Assembly: GCA_012523535.1 (NCBI GenBank)
Contig: JAAYII010000339.1
Coordinates: forward strand, 1-5,786
Origin: Peptococcaceae bacterium
GTDB taxonomy: Bacteria; Bacillota; Desulfitobacteriia; Desulfitobacteriales; Syntrophobotulaceae
Reading direction: 5' to 3'
DNA length: 5,786 bases
Below the pieces are notes generated by a model. The model was not told where the DNA came from and searched no databases. It was given only the letters and a program-made list of their open reading frames with translations. Every line of letters starts with the position of its first letter. Position 1 is the stretch's first letter. The position numbers and the translations under genes are program-made. This document shows positions 1 through 5,748 of the stretch, in pieces.

Positions 1-98
1 ACATGATCAATGCCGACTCCACCAATTATTCGCCGCCCAAAACCCTCAGCAACAAAGAGATTGCGCGTCTGCTCGATGAAATTAGAAAAGGGAGGTAA
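1..98 (+). CDS. C-terminal end of an unidentified upstream gene (partial)
   Basis: An open frame whose codons begin at position 3 runs in from the left edge and stops at TAA 96-98. It encodes 31 visible residues, starting MINADSTNYSPPK and ending EIRKGR. The other two frames hit stops early, and the stop sits inside the next gene's ribosome binding region, as is usual within an operon. The tail is polar and ends in a short amphipathic helix-like stretch (KEIARLLDEIRKG). There is too little to assign a family. The ATG at position 3 is probably an internal methionine, since no ribosome binding site can be seen before it. The gap to the aldehyde dehydrogenase is only 5 bases, so the two are probably co-transcribed. 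Confidence 0.6.
   Translation, partial: MINADSTNYSPPKTLSNKEIARLLDEIRKGR
89..95 (+). promoter_or_regulatory. Ribosome binding site of the aldehyde dehydrogenase
   Basis: AGGGAGG lies 8 bases before the ATG at 104, a near-ideal Shine-Dalgarno sequence that fixes this start. It overlaps the last codons of the upstream gene, so the two genes may be translationally coupled. Confidence 0.8.
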
Positions 99-103
99 CT
101 GTT

Positions 104-1522
104 ATGGCTTATACACCGGAGAGAATTCAAGAAATTGTGGCCAAACAGAGAAGCTTTTTCCGCTCCGGGGTCACCTTTGATGTCAATTGGAGATTGCAGC
201 AGCTGAAAAAACTGAAAGCGGCCGTGATTGCCCATGAGGAAGAACTGGAAAAAGCGCTGTACGAAGATTTGGGGCGCAGTAAAGTGGAAGCCTACCTGTG
301 CGATATCGGTCCCGTAATTGTGGAGATCAACGAAGCCTTGCGGGGTCTGAAAAAATGGGCCAAGCCGGAAAGGCATTTCAGCGGCCTTATGTGCTTTCCG
401 AGCACATGCACCACGGTATACAAACTGCCCTACGGGGTTACGCTGCTTATCAGCCCCTTTAACTTCCCGATTTATCTGACTTTGGGGGTATTGACGGCAA
501 GTATGGCCGGCGGCAATACCGCAGTGCTCAAGACCAGTTCAAAATCAGCGGCCAGTACCAGGGCTTTGCAGAAAATGATTGCCGACACCTTCCCGGAAGA
601 ATATATAACGGTCATCGACGGTGGTCACGATGTGGCTGACATGTGTCTGGCCCAGAGGTTTGACAAGATATTCTACACCGGCTCCCCGGCGGTGGGTAAG
701 CACGTGCTGGAAGAAGCGGCTAAGAATCTCACACCGGTAGCCCTGGAGCTTGGCGGGGAAAACGGCAACTGGTGTATTGTCAGGAAGGATGCCCACATCA
801 AGGACGCCGCCCGCAAAATCGCCTTTTTCAAACTTTGCAATGCAGGACAGATTTGTATAAATATCAATCAGGTTGCGGTGGCTGAGGAGATAGCGGATTC
901 CTTTAATGAGGCCTTAAAAAATGAATTCATCAGACAGATCGGCGAAAAGCCCGAAGAAAATGAAGAGTATCCGAAACTCATTAACGATGCGGCCTATGAC
1001 AAATGCCAGCGGCTGGCGGAGGCATATAGAGACAGAATCATTTTCGGTGGAACCGGCAACAAAGAAACAAGGCGGTTCGCTCCCACCATGATATATCCTG
1101 TCCAAATAGACGAGGAGATAGTTAAGCACGAGCTGTTCTGTCCCCTGTTGCCGATTGTACCCTTCAAGGACGAAAAAATCGACGATCTGATGGAGACCAT
1201 CGCCGAGCGGGAACATCCTCTCTCTATGTATGTTTTCACCAAAGATATGAAATGGGCCAAGAAGGTTATGTCCACTCAGCAATATGGCGGAGGCTGTATC
1301 AACGAGGTTTGTATTCATATCATGGTCAAAGGTGTGCCCTTCAATGGGGTAGGACATTCCGGGATGGGTGCCTACCACGGAGAGTGGGGCTTCAGGGAGT
1401 TCACCCATCCGACCACGGTTTTGAAAGGCAAAACCCGTTTCAATCTGCCCTTGCGAGAACACCCTTATTCCGGAAAACACGAAAAAATGAAGATGCGCCT
1501 GTTGAAAATATTTGAAAGATAA
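104..1522 (+). CDS. Aldehyde dehydrogenase, class 3-like (NAD(P)-dependent)
   Basis: This 472-residue cytoplasmic enzyme should oxidise an aldehyde to its carboxylic acid with NAD(P)+. The whole ALDH fold is present. The N-terminal helices (about 8-90) have the class 3 pattern (SGVTFDVNWRLQQL, ALYEDLGRSKVEAY). The cofactor-binding region has SPFNFP with Asn120, which stabilises the oxyanion, and Lys143. The general-base Glu215 lies in LELGG, the nucleophile Cys251 in NAGQIC, and the cofactor ribose ligand Glu343 in HELFCP. The C-terminal motif PFNGVGHSGMGAYHGEWGF (412-430) and the tail ending HPYSGKHEKMKMRLLK are typical of class 3 enzymes. Length is normal and there is no hydrophobic membrane tail. 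Two usually conserved spots differ: ELGGKSP reads ELGGENG, and EIFGP reads ELFCP. All catalytic residues remain, so it is probably active. Class 3 enzymes often take fatty or aromatic aldehydes, but the substrate here is unknown. No clear intrinsic terminator follows the stop codon. Confidence 0.93.
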   Translation: MAYTPERIQEIVAKQRSFFRSGVTFDVNWRLQQLKKLKAAVIAHEEELEKALYEDLGRSKVEAYLCDIGPVIVEINEALRGLKKWAKPERHFSGLMCFPSTCTTVYKLPYGVTLLISPFNFPIYLTLGVLTASMAGGNTAVLKTSSKSAASTRALQKMIADTFPEEYITVIDGGHDVADMCLAQRFDKIFYTGSPAVGKHVLEEAAKNLTPVALELGGENGNWCIVRKDAHIKDAARKIAFFKLCNAGQICININQVAVAEEIADSFNEALKNEFIRQIGEKPEENEEYPKLINDAAYDKCQRLAEAYRDRIIFGGTGNKETRRFAPTMIYPVQIDEEIVKHELFCPLLPIVPFKDEKIDDLMETIAEREHPLSMYVFTKDMKWAKKVMSTQQYGGGCINEVCIHIMVKGVPFNGVGHSGMGAYHGEWGFREFTHPTTVLKGKTRFNLPLREHPYSGKHEKMKMRLLKIFER

Positions 1523-1655
1523 GAAGAACAGTTTAACAACCCGGATCAAGAAATAAAATAAAATTATCACTTTCAAATGGTATTGCATACCGGGTGAAAT
1601 AGCGGCACATCGTGTCAACAATTGTTAATTGGTTTGGCATTGTGCAGCCTATTGG

Positions 1656-1704
1656 ATTCCTTCGTCTCACATTATTTCCATTATATGCCCGGATTGGAAG
1701 GAAT
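1656..1704 (+). repeat. Inverted repeat, long-loop hairpin in leader
   Basis: ATTCCTTC (1656-1663) is exactly complementary to GAAGGAAT (1697-1704), with a 33-base loop. Three outer G-U type pairs could extend the stem. The right arm overlaps the GGAAGGA that could serve as a Shine-Dalgarno sequence for the small ORF at 1715, so folding would hide that site. Confidence 0.4.
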
Positions 1705-1714
1705 TTGTATATTA

Positions 1715-1867
1715 ATGACGAATAATTGCTCTTTAAACCCGCTGCCTGAGTCTTTAGATATAGTTGTCAGGCCAATGTGTACAAAGGGCAAACCTTTGTA
1801 CCTCTCTATCGGAAAGGAGGGGTTTTTAGTTACTAATATACATATTAAACCTTTCTATTTTAAATAG
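1715..1867 (+). CDS. Possible small ORF or leader peptide, 50 residues (doubtful)
   Basis: An ATG at 1715 opens a 50-codon frame ending at TAG 1865-1867. GGAAGGA (1696-1702) lies 12 bases upstream and could be its ribosome binding site. The product begins MTNNCSLNPLPESLDIVV and ends NIHIKPFYFK. It has no signal peptide or membrane segment, and I recognise no family with confidence. The stretch KGKPLYLSIGKEGFLVT faintly recalls the N-terminal region of the sporulation protein SpoIIIAA, but this is too short and weak to claim a gene remnant. Against it, the frame runs straight through a perfect 9-bp hairpin and a likely terminator, which suggests RNA structure rather than coding. If it is translated, a regulatory upstream peptide is the likelier role. 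Confidence 0.22.
   Translation: MTNNCSLNPLPESLDIVVRPMCTKGKPLYLSIGKEGFLVTNIHIKPFYFK
1744..1772 (+). repeat. Leader hairpin with 6-bp stem
   Basis: GCCTGA (1744-1749) pairs exactly with TCAGGC (1767-1772) around a 17-base loop. It stands 6 bases before the stronger 9-bp hairpin at 1779, so the two could form consecutive helices of one folded leader domain. Confidence 0.4.
1779..1801 (+). repeat. Perfect 9-bp hairpin or operator-like dyad
   Basis: GTACAAAGG (1779-1787) and CCTTTGTAC (1793-1801) are perfectly complementary around the 5-base loop GCAAA. This is the strongest dyad in the window. As RNA it would be a stable stem-loop. As DNA it is a 23-base interrupted palindrome that could bind a dimeric repressor. 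Its last base or two are shared with the foot of the terminator-like hairpin that follows, so the two stems abut or compete slightly. Confidence 0.55.
1800..1827 (+). terminator. Likely intrinsic terminator in the leader of the transporter operon
   Basis: ACCTCTCT (1800-1807) can pair with GGAGGGGT (1816-1823), giving 8 pairs of which two are G-U, around the loop ATCGGAAA. A run of five T follows at 1823-1827. It lies 278 bases after the aldehyde dehydrogenase stop and 120 bases before the binding-protein start. It could therefore end the upstream transcript, or act as an attenuator for the operon if the promoter lies further upstream. The hairpins just before it favour the attenuator idea but do not prove it. 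Confidence 0.45.
1855..1867. promoter_or_regulatory. 13-base palindrome, possible operator
   Basis: CTATTT and AAATAG are perfectly symmetrical around a single T at 1861. The site lies downstream of the candidate terminator, near the weak -10-like TATACA at 1870. It is AT-rich, so chance is a real alternative. No regulator family can be named from it. Confidence 0.25.
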
Positions 1868-1869
1868 TT

Positions 1870-1902
1870 TATACAAATACATTGCTCGAACAATGATGTA
1901 TA
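1870..1902 (+). repeat. Interrupted inverted repeat upstream of the binding-protein gene
   Basis: TATACA (1870-1875) and CATTG (1880-1884) pair with CAATG (1891-1895) and TGTATA (1897-1902). This gives 11 pairs with an asymmetric internal loop (4 bases against 1) and the 6-base loop CTCGAA. The unequal spacing suits an RNA hairpin better than a protein-binding palindrome. It covers two tandem ATG codons (1893, 1896) that are in frame with the binding protein. Confidence 0.35.
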
Positions 1903-1927
1903 CTAATTCAAATTGGATAAAGAAATT

Positions 1928-1934
1928 AAGGAGG
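1928..1934 (+). promoter_or_regulatory. Ribosome binding site that decides the binding-protein start
   Basis: AAGGAGG lies 12 bases before the ATG at 1947. The in-frame ATGs at 1893 and 1896 have no such site, and starting there would put a basic, non-signal stretch ahead of the lipoprotein signal peptide. The start at 1947 is therefore preferred. Confidence 0.75.
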
Positions 1935-1946
1935 CGAAAAAGGTTT

Positions 1947-3077
1947 ATGAAAAAAGGATTAACCATCTTACTCATACTGGTGTTTTTTGCTGCGACAATT
2001 CTGGGATGTTCTGCCGACAAACCTGCTGCTACGGATGTAAAACAACCGGAACCGGAAACAAGGGCTTTTGTCGATATGACAGGCAATACAGTCAACATTC
2101 CCACTCCGGATAAAATTGAGCGGGTCGCTGTTTTAACTTCCCCGCAGGTCCAGATCATGTATATTTTAGGGATGCAGGATAAGCTCTGCGCCATGACGGC
2201 CAGCCAATACCGCTATAAACTGTTTGAAAAGTTTTATCCCAGACAGGCGGAAATTCCGGCACCCCGGGCTCAAGCCGCCGACATGAATGTTGAAGCTCTT
2301 TTGAACGCTAATCCTCAATTCGCCATTGGTTCAGAAACCGATATGGATTTAGTCGATAAAACCACAAACATACCTACCGTACGGGTAGCTACCAACAACA
2401 ATCCGGCAGAAGTTTTTGAAACCAGAAAAGCGGAAGTGAAAATGTTCGGCGAGATATTCGGCGCCCAGGACAGGGCTGAAAAGTACGTAAAATATCTCGA
2501 CGATGCCTTGAAGTTGTTACAGGAAAGAACATCTGCCATACCGGATGAAAAGAAAGTGAAGGTTTACTTAGGTTATAACGCTGACCACCTTACCACTTAC
2601 GGCGGAGACACCTATATGCAATACCAGATCGAAGCGGCAGGCTGTATAAACGCTTCTCAGGAAATCTCTTCGCTGGGTGGCAAAGAGGGAGGATTAACCA
2701 ATATTTCAATGGAAGATCTCCTGAAATGGGATCCCGATATCATTGTTATCGATACGGGTAAACCGGAGGACCTTAAGAAAGACCCCGTCTGGTCACAGTT
2801 GAAAGCGGTCAAGACTGATAGGGTTTATATCTTGCCGGTCGGAGGTTTTATCTGGAACAGGCCCTCCTGTGAATCTGCCGTGCTGCTGCCCTTGTGGCTG
2901 GGAATCAAGGCTTACCCCGAGCAATTCAAAGATATTTCCATTGAAAACGAGATTAAAAGATACTGGCAGGAGATACTGGGCTTTGCCCTGTCGGATGATG
3001 ACGTCAAGAATATATTGAATCCGCCTAGTACGGGCGGCCAAGGCGGAGGCCAAGGCGGCGGACAGGGGAAAAATTAG
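1947..3077 (+). CDS. ABC transporter substrate-binding lipoprotein, iron-chelate/cobalamin type
   Basis: This 376-residue protein is the extracellular, membrane-anchored receptor of the importer encoded next to it. Residues 1-20 are a classic lipoprotein signal (MKKG, then a hydrophobic core) ending in the lipobox ILG-C, with Cys21 as the lipid-attachment site. A polar linker follows, then the periplasmic-binding-protein domain of the FepB/BtuF class (COG0614, PF01497), about 40-340. It begins with FVDMTGNTVNIP and has WDPDIIVID (261-269), GGFIWNRPSCES (299-310) and LWLGIKAYPEQF (316-327). These motifs fit receptors for ferric siderophores, haem, cobalamin or related metal chelates, and none fixes the ligand. 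The extreme C-terminus (363-376) is a glycine/glutamine repeat not normal for the family. It is the first gene of a four-gene operon, and its TAG stop is directly followed by the permease ATG. Confidence 0.92.
   Translation: MKKGLTILLILVFFAATILGCSADKPAATDVKQPEPETRAFVDMTGNTVNIPTPDKIERVAVLTSPQVQIMYILGMQDKLCAMTASQYRYKLFEKFYPRQAEIPAPRAQAADMNVEALLNANPQFAIGSETDMDLVDKTTNIPTVRVATNNNPAEVFETRKAEVKMFGEIFGAQDRAEKYVKYLDDALKLLQERTSAIPDEKKVKVYLGYNADHLTTYGGDTYMQYQIEAAGCINASQEISSLGGKEGGLTNISMEDLLKWDPDIIVIDTGKPEDLKKDPVWSQLKAVKTDRVYILPVGGFIWNRPSCESAVLLPLWLGIKAYPEQFKDISIENEIKRYWQEILGFALSDDDVKNILNPPSTGGQGGGQGGGQGKN
3033..3068 (+). repeat. Tandem GGxQ-coding repeat at the 3' end of the binding-protein gene
   Basis: About three imperfect 12-base units (GGC GGM GGC CAA-like) encode GGQGGGQGGGQG at residues 363-374, just before the stop. 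Such short GC-rich repeats can expand or contract by slippage, so copy number may vary between strains. The final AGGGG (3064-3068) also serves as the permease's probable ribosome binding site. Confidence 0.7.
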
Positions 3078-4082
3078 ATGTGGTTAAGGAAGAAAACAGT
3101 CTTAATTTTGATGCCGGTCTTCGCAGTCCTTTTGTCGCTTTTCCTCGGCAAATACAACGCGGACCCAATGACGATCCTGTCTTTGCTTTTCTCCAAAATG
3201 CCTTTTGGTTTCGGGGGGGAGTTTTCTCCCAACCTGGAGACCGCAATTTTTCAGGTCAGGCTTCCACGAGTCTGGACGGCTCTACTGGTCGGTATGAGTC
3301 TCTCCGTTTCCGGAGCTGTTTTCCAGGGGGTTTTTCGGAACCCCCTGGTTTCCGATCATATTCTGGGTGTTTCAAACGGGGCTTCCCTGGGCGCTGCTGC
3401 AGCCATTTTACTTGGGACTTCCATGGCGGGAGTGCAGCTGGCAGCTTTTTTTACAGGTCTGTTGGCCGTGGGGCTGACTTACTCTGTGAGCCGTATTTAT
3501 AAAACATCATCAACCCCCCTGACTCTGGTTTTATCAGGTATCATTGTGGGTGGTTTTTTTTCCGCCCTGGTATCGTTGATGAAAAGCGTGGCGGATCCCT
3601 ATGATAAAATGCCGGCTATTGTTTTTTGGCTGATGGGCAGCTTTGCCAAGATATCATCCGTTGATCTGAAATACGCTGTTCCGGCCATGTGCATTCCCAT
3701 TATAGCCCTCTGGCTGGTCCGCTGGCGGATCAACGTACTGGCCATGGGCGAGGAGGACGCCAGGGCACTGGGGATGAACACCGAACAGTTCCGCTTGGTA
3801 CTGATCGTCCTTAGTACGATAGCCACTTCAAGCGCAGTGGCTGTCAGCGGTGTCATAGGCTGGGTAGGACTGGTAATACCCCATGTCGCCAGGATATTGG
3901 TGGGCCCGGACCATAAATACCTGATACCTGCTTCGATTTCCCTGGGGGGAACCTATATGGTCCTTATGGATGATTTGGCACGATCCCTTGCAACTGCGGA
4001 AATTTCCATCGGGATACTGACGGCGATTATCGGTGCACCCTTCTTCGCATATTTGCTCCGGAAAGGAACGAACTGGTCATGA
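3078..4082 (+). CDS. ABC transporter permease, FecCD/BtuC family
   Basis: This 334-residue integral membrane protein should form the homodimeric channel of the importer. Length and motifs match the FecCD family (PF01032, normally about 10 helices). It has an N-terminal hydrophobic segment (7-24), RLPR (61-64), FQGVFRNPL (82-90) followed by DHILGVSNGASLGA (93-106), the cytoplasmic stretch ALGMNTEQFR (230-239) in the region that contacts the ATPase, GVIGWVGLVIPH (258-269), and the closing EISIGILTAIIGAPFF (308-323). The variant with Trp262 where many relatives have Phe is seen in a subset of metal-chelate permeases, but I cannot tie it to one ligand. The ATG directly follows the binding-protein stop, with AGGGG 9 bases upstream. 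The TGA stop overlaps the ATPase start (ATGA), pointing to translational coupling. Confidence 0.94.
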   Translation: MWLRKKTVLILMPVFAVLLSLFLGKYNADPMTILSLLFSKMPFGFGGEFSPNLETAIFQVRLPRVWTALLVGMSLSVSGAVFQGVFRNPLVSDHILGVSNGASLGAAAAILLGTSMAGVQLAAFFTGLLAVGLTYSVSRIYKTSSTPLTLVLSGIIVGGFFSALVSLMKSVADPYDKMPAIVFWLMGSFAKISSVDLKYAVPAMCIPIIALWLVRWRINVLAMGEEDARALGMNTEQFRLVLIVLSTIATSSAVAVSGVIGWVGLVIPHVARILVGPDHKYLIPASISLGGTYMVLMDDLARSLATAEISIGILTAIIGAPFFAYLLRKGTNWS

Positions 4083-4888
4083 TACTGGAAATCAGAGATG
4101 GTTCTTACAGTTATGGGAAAAATCCGCCTGTATTTAAAAAGCTCAATATGGAGTTGAAGGAAACTCAATTTCTCTGCCTTCTCGGTCAGAACGGCTGTGG
4201 AAAAACAACTCTGCTCAAATGCCTTGCGGGAATCCTGCCTCTTTCTGCCGGTGAAGTCCGTATTAACGGGAAAAACCTGTCCGCCATGTCAAGGCGGGAG
4301 ATTGCCTTAACTATTGGCTATGTTCCTCAGGAGCAAGAAACGGCTTTTCCTTTTACCGTCAAAGAAATGGTTCTAGTGGGAAGAGCGCCCAGTCTTGGCT
4401 TTTTCTCTTCTCCTTCTGCCAAAGACATCGCCATTGCGGAAGAGGCTTTGGAACGGGTAGGAATAAGCAAGTTTAAAGATAAGCGATTTACCGAACTGAG
4501 CGGAGGAGAGAGACAGCTGGTTCTGATTGCCAGGGTTTTAGCGCAGCAAGCGCAAATTCTGCTCCTGGACGAACCGACATCACACCTGGATTTCAAAAAT
4601 CAAGTGGTTATCCTGCGCCTGATTAAAGATTTGGCCCAGGAAGGACGGGCCATCATAATGACTACTCATAACCCCAATCACGCTTTTATTTACTCCAACC
4701 GGGTGGCCTTAATGCACCAGGGCAAGATCCTGACCTTGGGCAATCCGGCTGAAGTTTTGCTGGAAAGCAATCTTAGTCAGGCCTATGGCGTTAATGTCCG
4801 TCTCTATACTGCCTGCCATCCTGACAGCGGGCAGGAGATAAAATTCTGTGCCCCGGTTGAGGAAATGGAGAAAGAAGGTGTATCATGA
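4079..4888 (+). CDS. ABC transporter ATP-binding protein, iron-chelate/cobalamin type
   Basis: This 269-residue cytoplasmic ATPase powers the adjacent permease. All nucleotide-binding motifs are intact and in order: Walker A GQNGCGKT (36-43), Q-loop Gln84 in YVPQ, signature LSGGERQ (140-146), Walker B ILLLDEP with Asp164 and catalytic Glu165, D-loop SHLD (168-171) and switch His197. The signature written LSGGERQ, followed by LVLIARVLAQ, is typical of the FepC/BtuD/FhuC group (COG1120). Length is normal, and the C-terminal 40 residues form the usual short extension. AAAGGA lies 11 bases before the ATG. The start overlaps the permease stop by 4 bases, and its own TGA overlaps the next gene in the same way, so all four proteins are probably made in balanced amounts. 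Confidence 0.95.
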   Translation: MILEIRDGSYSYGKNPPVFKKLNMELKETQFLCLLGQNGCGKTTLLKCLAGILPLSAGEVRINGKNLSAMSRREIALTIGYVPQEQETAFPFTVKEMVLVGRAPSLGFFSSPSAKDIAIAEEALERVGISKFKDKRFTELSGGERQLVLIARVLAQQAQILLLDEPTSHLDFKNQVVILRLIKDLAQEGRAIIMTTHNPNHAFIYSNRVALMHQGKILTLGNPAEVLLESNLSQAYGVNVRLYTACHPDSGQEIKFCAPVEEMEKEGVS

Positions 4889-5748
4889 TCCTAGGTGAGG
4901 TCAGGGAATACCTGGACGCTAATCTCAAGTGCAGACCCAAACTGGAAAAAATAATTTTGAATCCGGGCTTTACAGGAGTACTGCTTGATGACGGGGCGAT
5001 GGGATTAGCTATGAATATCCGCTCAGGCGGGGCTTTGAAAGATCCCGCTTTGGAGCGGTTTTTGACCGCAACGCCGGGCAGGGATGCTTTGGAAGTGGCC
5101 TTTGATTTGGAAGAGAGGTCCGCTAACCTGAAACAGGATAAATCCGCTCTGTTACTGCGTTCCTTATTGGTTTCGCTCCTCAATGCCCTTTCCAGTCCGC
5201 TTATGAACGAAGAATATCTTGGGGCGCTGGGATATACATTGACTACGGACAACGACAAGCATGCCAGCCAACAGGTCAGGGAAGGGGAGACGGTAACGAT
5301 CGTAGGGTATGGCGGGATGGTGCGCAATGTGGCAAAAATAGCCGGTAAAACCTATGTCACTGAATTAGAACCGGAACTCTTCAAGTCCACCGTTATTTCC
5401 AAAGAAGGGGTGGATTTTGGACCACATTGCGCCCAGGTTGTCTCCGCAAGTATAGCCGGCCAATGTTTCCGCGATTCGGATACGGTATTTATTACAGGCT
5501 GCACTTTAGTTTCGGATACCATGGAAGAAATACTGGAACAATGCCGGGGTAGAAGGATAATTGTGTATGGTTATACGGCAGGATTGTTTCCGGAACCATT
5601 GTTTAGAAGAGGGGTTAATATTATTTCAACCGGAAAGGTGACTGATTCTCGGTTAATGGTAGATCTTCTGACAAACTGTGCCGGCGCTGTAGAAAAGTTT
5701 TTCCCGCAGGCTTCAGAAAATTTGCAGATATGGGATAGCAAAATTTAA
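4885..5748 (+). CDS. DUF4213/DUF364 protein, putative heavy-metal chelate handling
   Basis: This 287-residue soluble protein has no signal peptide or membrane segment. Its architecture fits the DUF4213-DUF364 pair: an enolase-N-like N-terminal part (about 1-120, with GVLLDDGAMGLAMNI at 31-45), then a Rossmann-like domain with the glycine loop TIVGYGGMV (138-146), the strand-turn VFITGCTLVSDTMEEIL (201-217) and YGYTAGLFPEPLF (228-240). The solved relative from Desulfitobacterium hafniense was proposed to act on siderophore-, flavin- or pterin-like molecules, with a role in heavy-metal chelation. The biochemical reaction is not established. Six cysteines (16, 182, 195, 206, 220, 265) are present, with His181-Cys182 adjacent. 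It is the last gene of the operon visible here, joined to the ATPase by an ATGA overlap, with AGAAGG 6 bases before the ATG. Cytoplasmic processing of the imported chelate is the likely role, by inference from context. Confidence 0.85.
   Translation: MILGEVREYLDANLKCRPKLEKIILNPGFTGVLLDDGAMGLAMNIRSGGALKDPALERFLTATPGRDALEVAFDLEERSANLKQDKSALLLRSLLVSLLNALSSPLMNEEYLGALGYTLTTDNDKHASQQVREGETVTIVGYGGMVRNVAKIAGKTYVTELEPELFKSTVISKEGVDFGPHCAQVVSASIAGQCFRDSDTVFITGCTLVSDTMEEILEQCRGRRIIVYGYTAGLFPEPLFRRGVNIISTGKVTDSRLMVDLLTNCAGAVEKFFPQASENLQIWDSKI

Larger units (their letters stand above)
1523..1946. other. Long AT-rich intergenic/leader region before the transporter operon
   Basis: This 424-base gap separates the aldehyde dehydrogenase from the transporter operon. 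It holds an unusual density of inverted repeats: 1539-1544 with 1590-1595, a GGTAT-TGC-ATACC hairpin at 1579-1591, a 10-base palindrome AACAATTGTT at 1617-1626, and the hairpins listed separately between 1656 and 1902. I found no convincing sigma-A promoter. The best fragments, TTGGCA at 1634-1639, TATACA at 1870-1875 and TATACT at 1899-1904, lack properly spaced partners. I saw no Fur-like box, no B12 box (GCCACTG) and no T-box sequence. It probably contains the operon promoter and a regulated 5' leader, but where transcription starts cannot be told from sequence alone. Confidence 0.6.

Noticed and set aside
1579..1591. GGTAT-TGC-ATACC hairpin as terminator of the aldehyde dehydrogenase gene
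   Set aside because: The stem is only 5 bp and no T run follows, so it does not meet the pattern of an intrinsic terminator.
914..1621. 235-residue open frame on the minus strand
   Set aside because: It lies almost wholly antisense to the aldehyde dehydrogenase, has no recognisable domain or ribosome binding site, and its low-complexity Phe-rich sequence is typical of a shadow frame.
1785..1827. GGGCAAACC followed by a GGAAAGG hairpin resembles part of a c-di-GMP-I (GEMM) riboswitch
   Set aside because: The required GACGCAAAGCC-like segment and the second conserved helix do not follow. The match falls inside a simple perfect hairpin and a terminator-like stem.
1622..1867. 81-residue frame beginning at a TTG
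   Set aside because: No ribosome binding site precedes the TTG, and the N-terminal part crosses the long-loop inverted repeat. Only the internal ATG at 1715 has a possible site, and that is listed as doubtful.
1523..1946. Cobalamin or molybdenum-cofactor riboswitch, suggested by the downstream transporter and DUF364 gene
   Set aside because: No B12 box (GCCACTG or its partner core) is present. The CTGCC...GGCC element at 1742-1773 lacks the CGAAAGG-type core expected for the Moco motif.
1893..1946. Earlier start of the binding protein at ATG 1893 or 1896
   Set aside because: There is no ribosome binding site, and it would add 18 mostly basic residues before a complete lipoprotein signal peptide. 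The start at 1947 has AAGGAGG.
4791..5327. 178-residue open frame on the minus strand
   Set aside because: It is antisense to the ATPase and DUF364 genes, both of which show clear family motifs, and its Ser/Leu-rich sequence has no recognisable domain.
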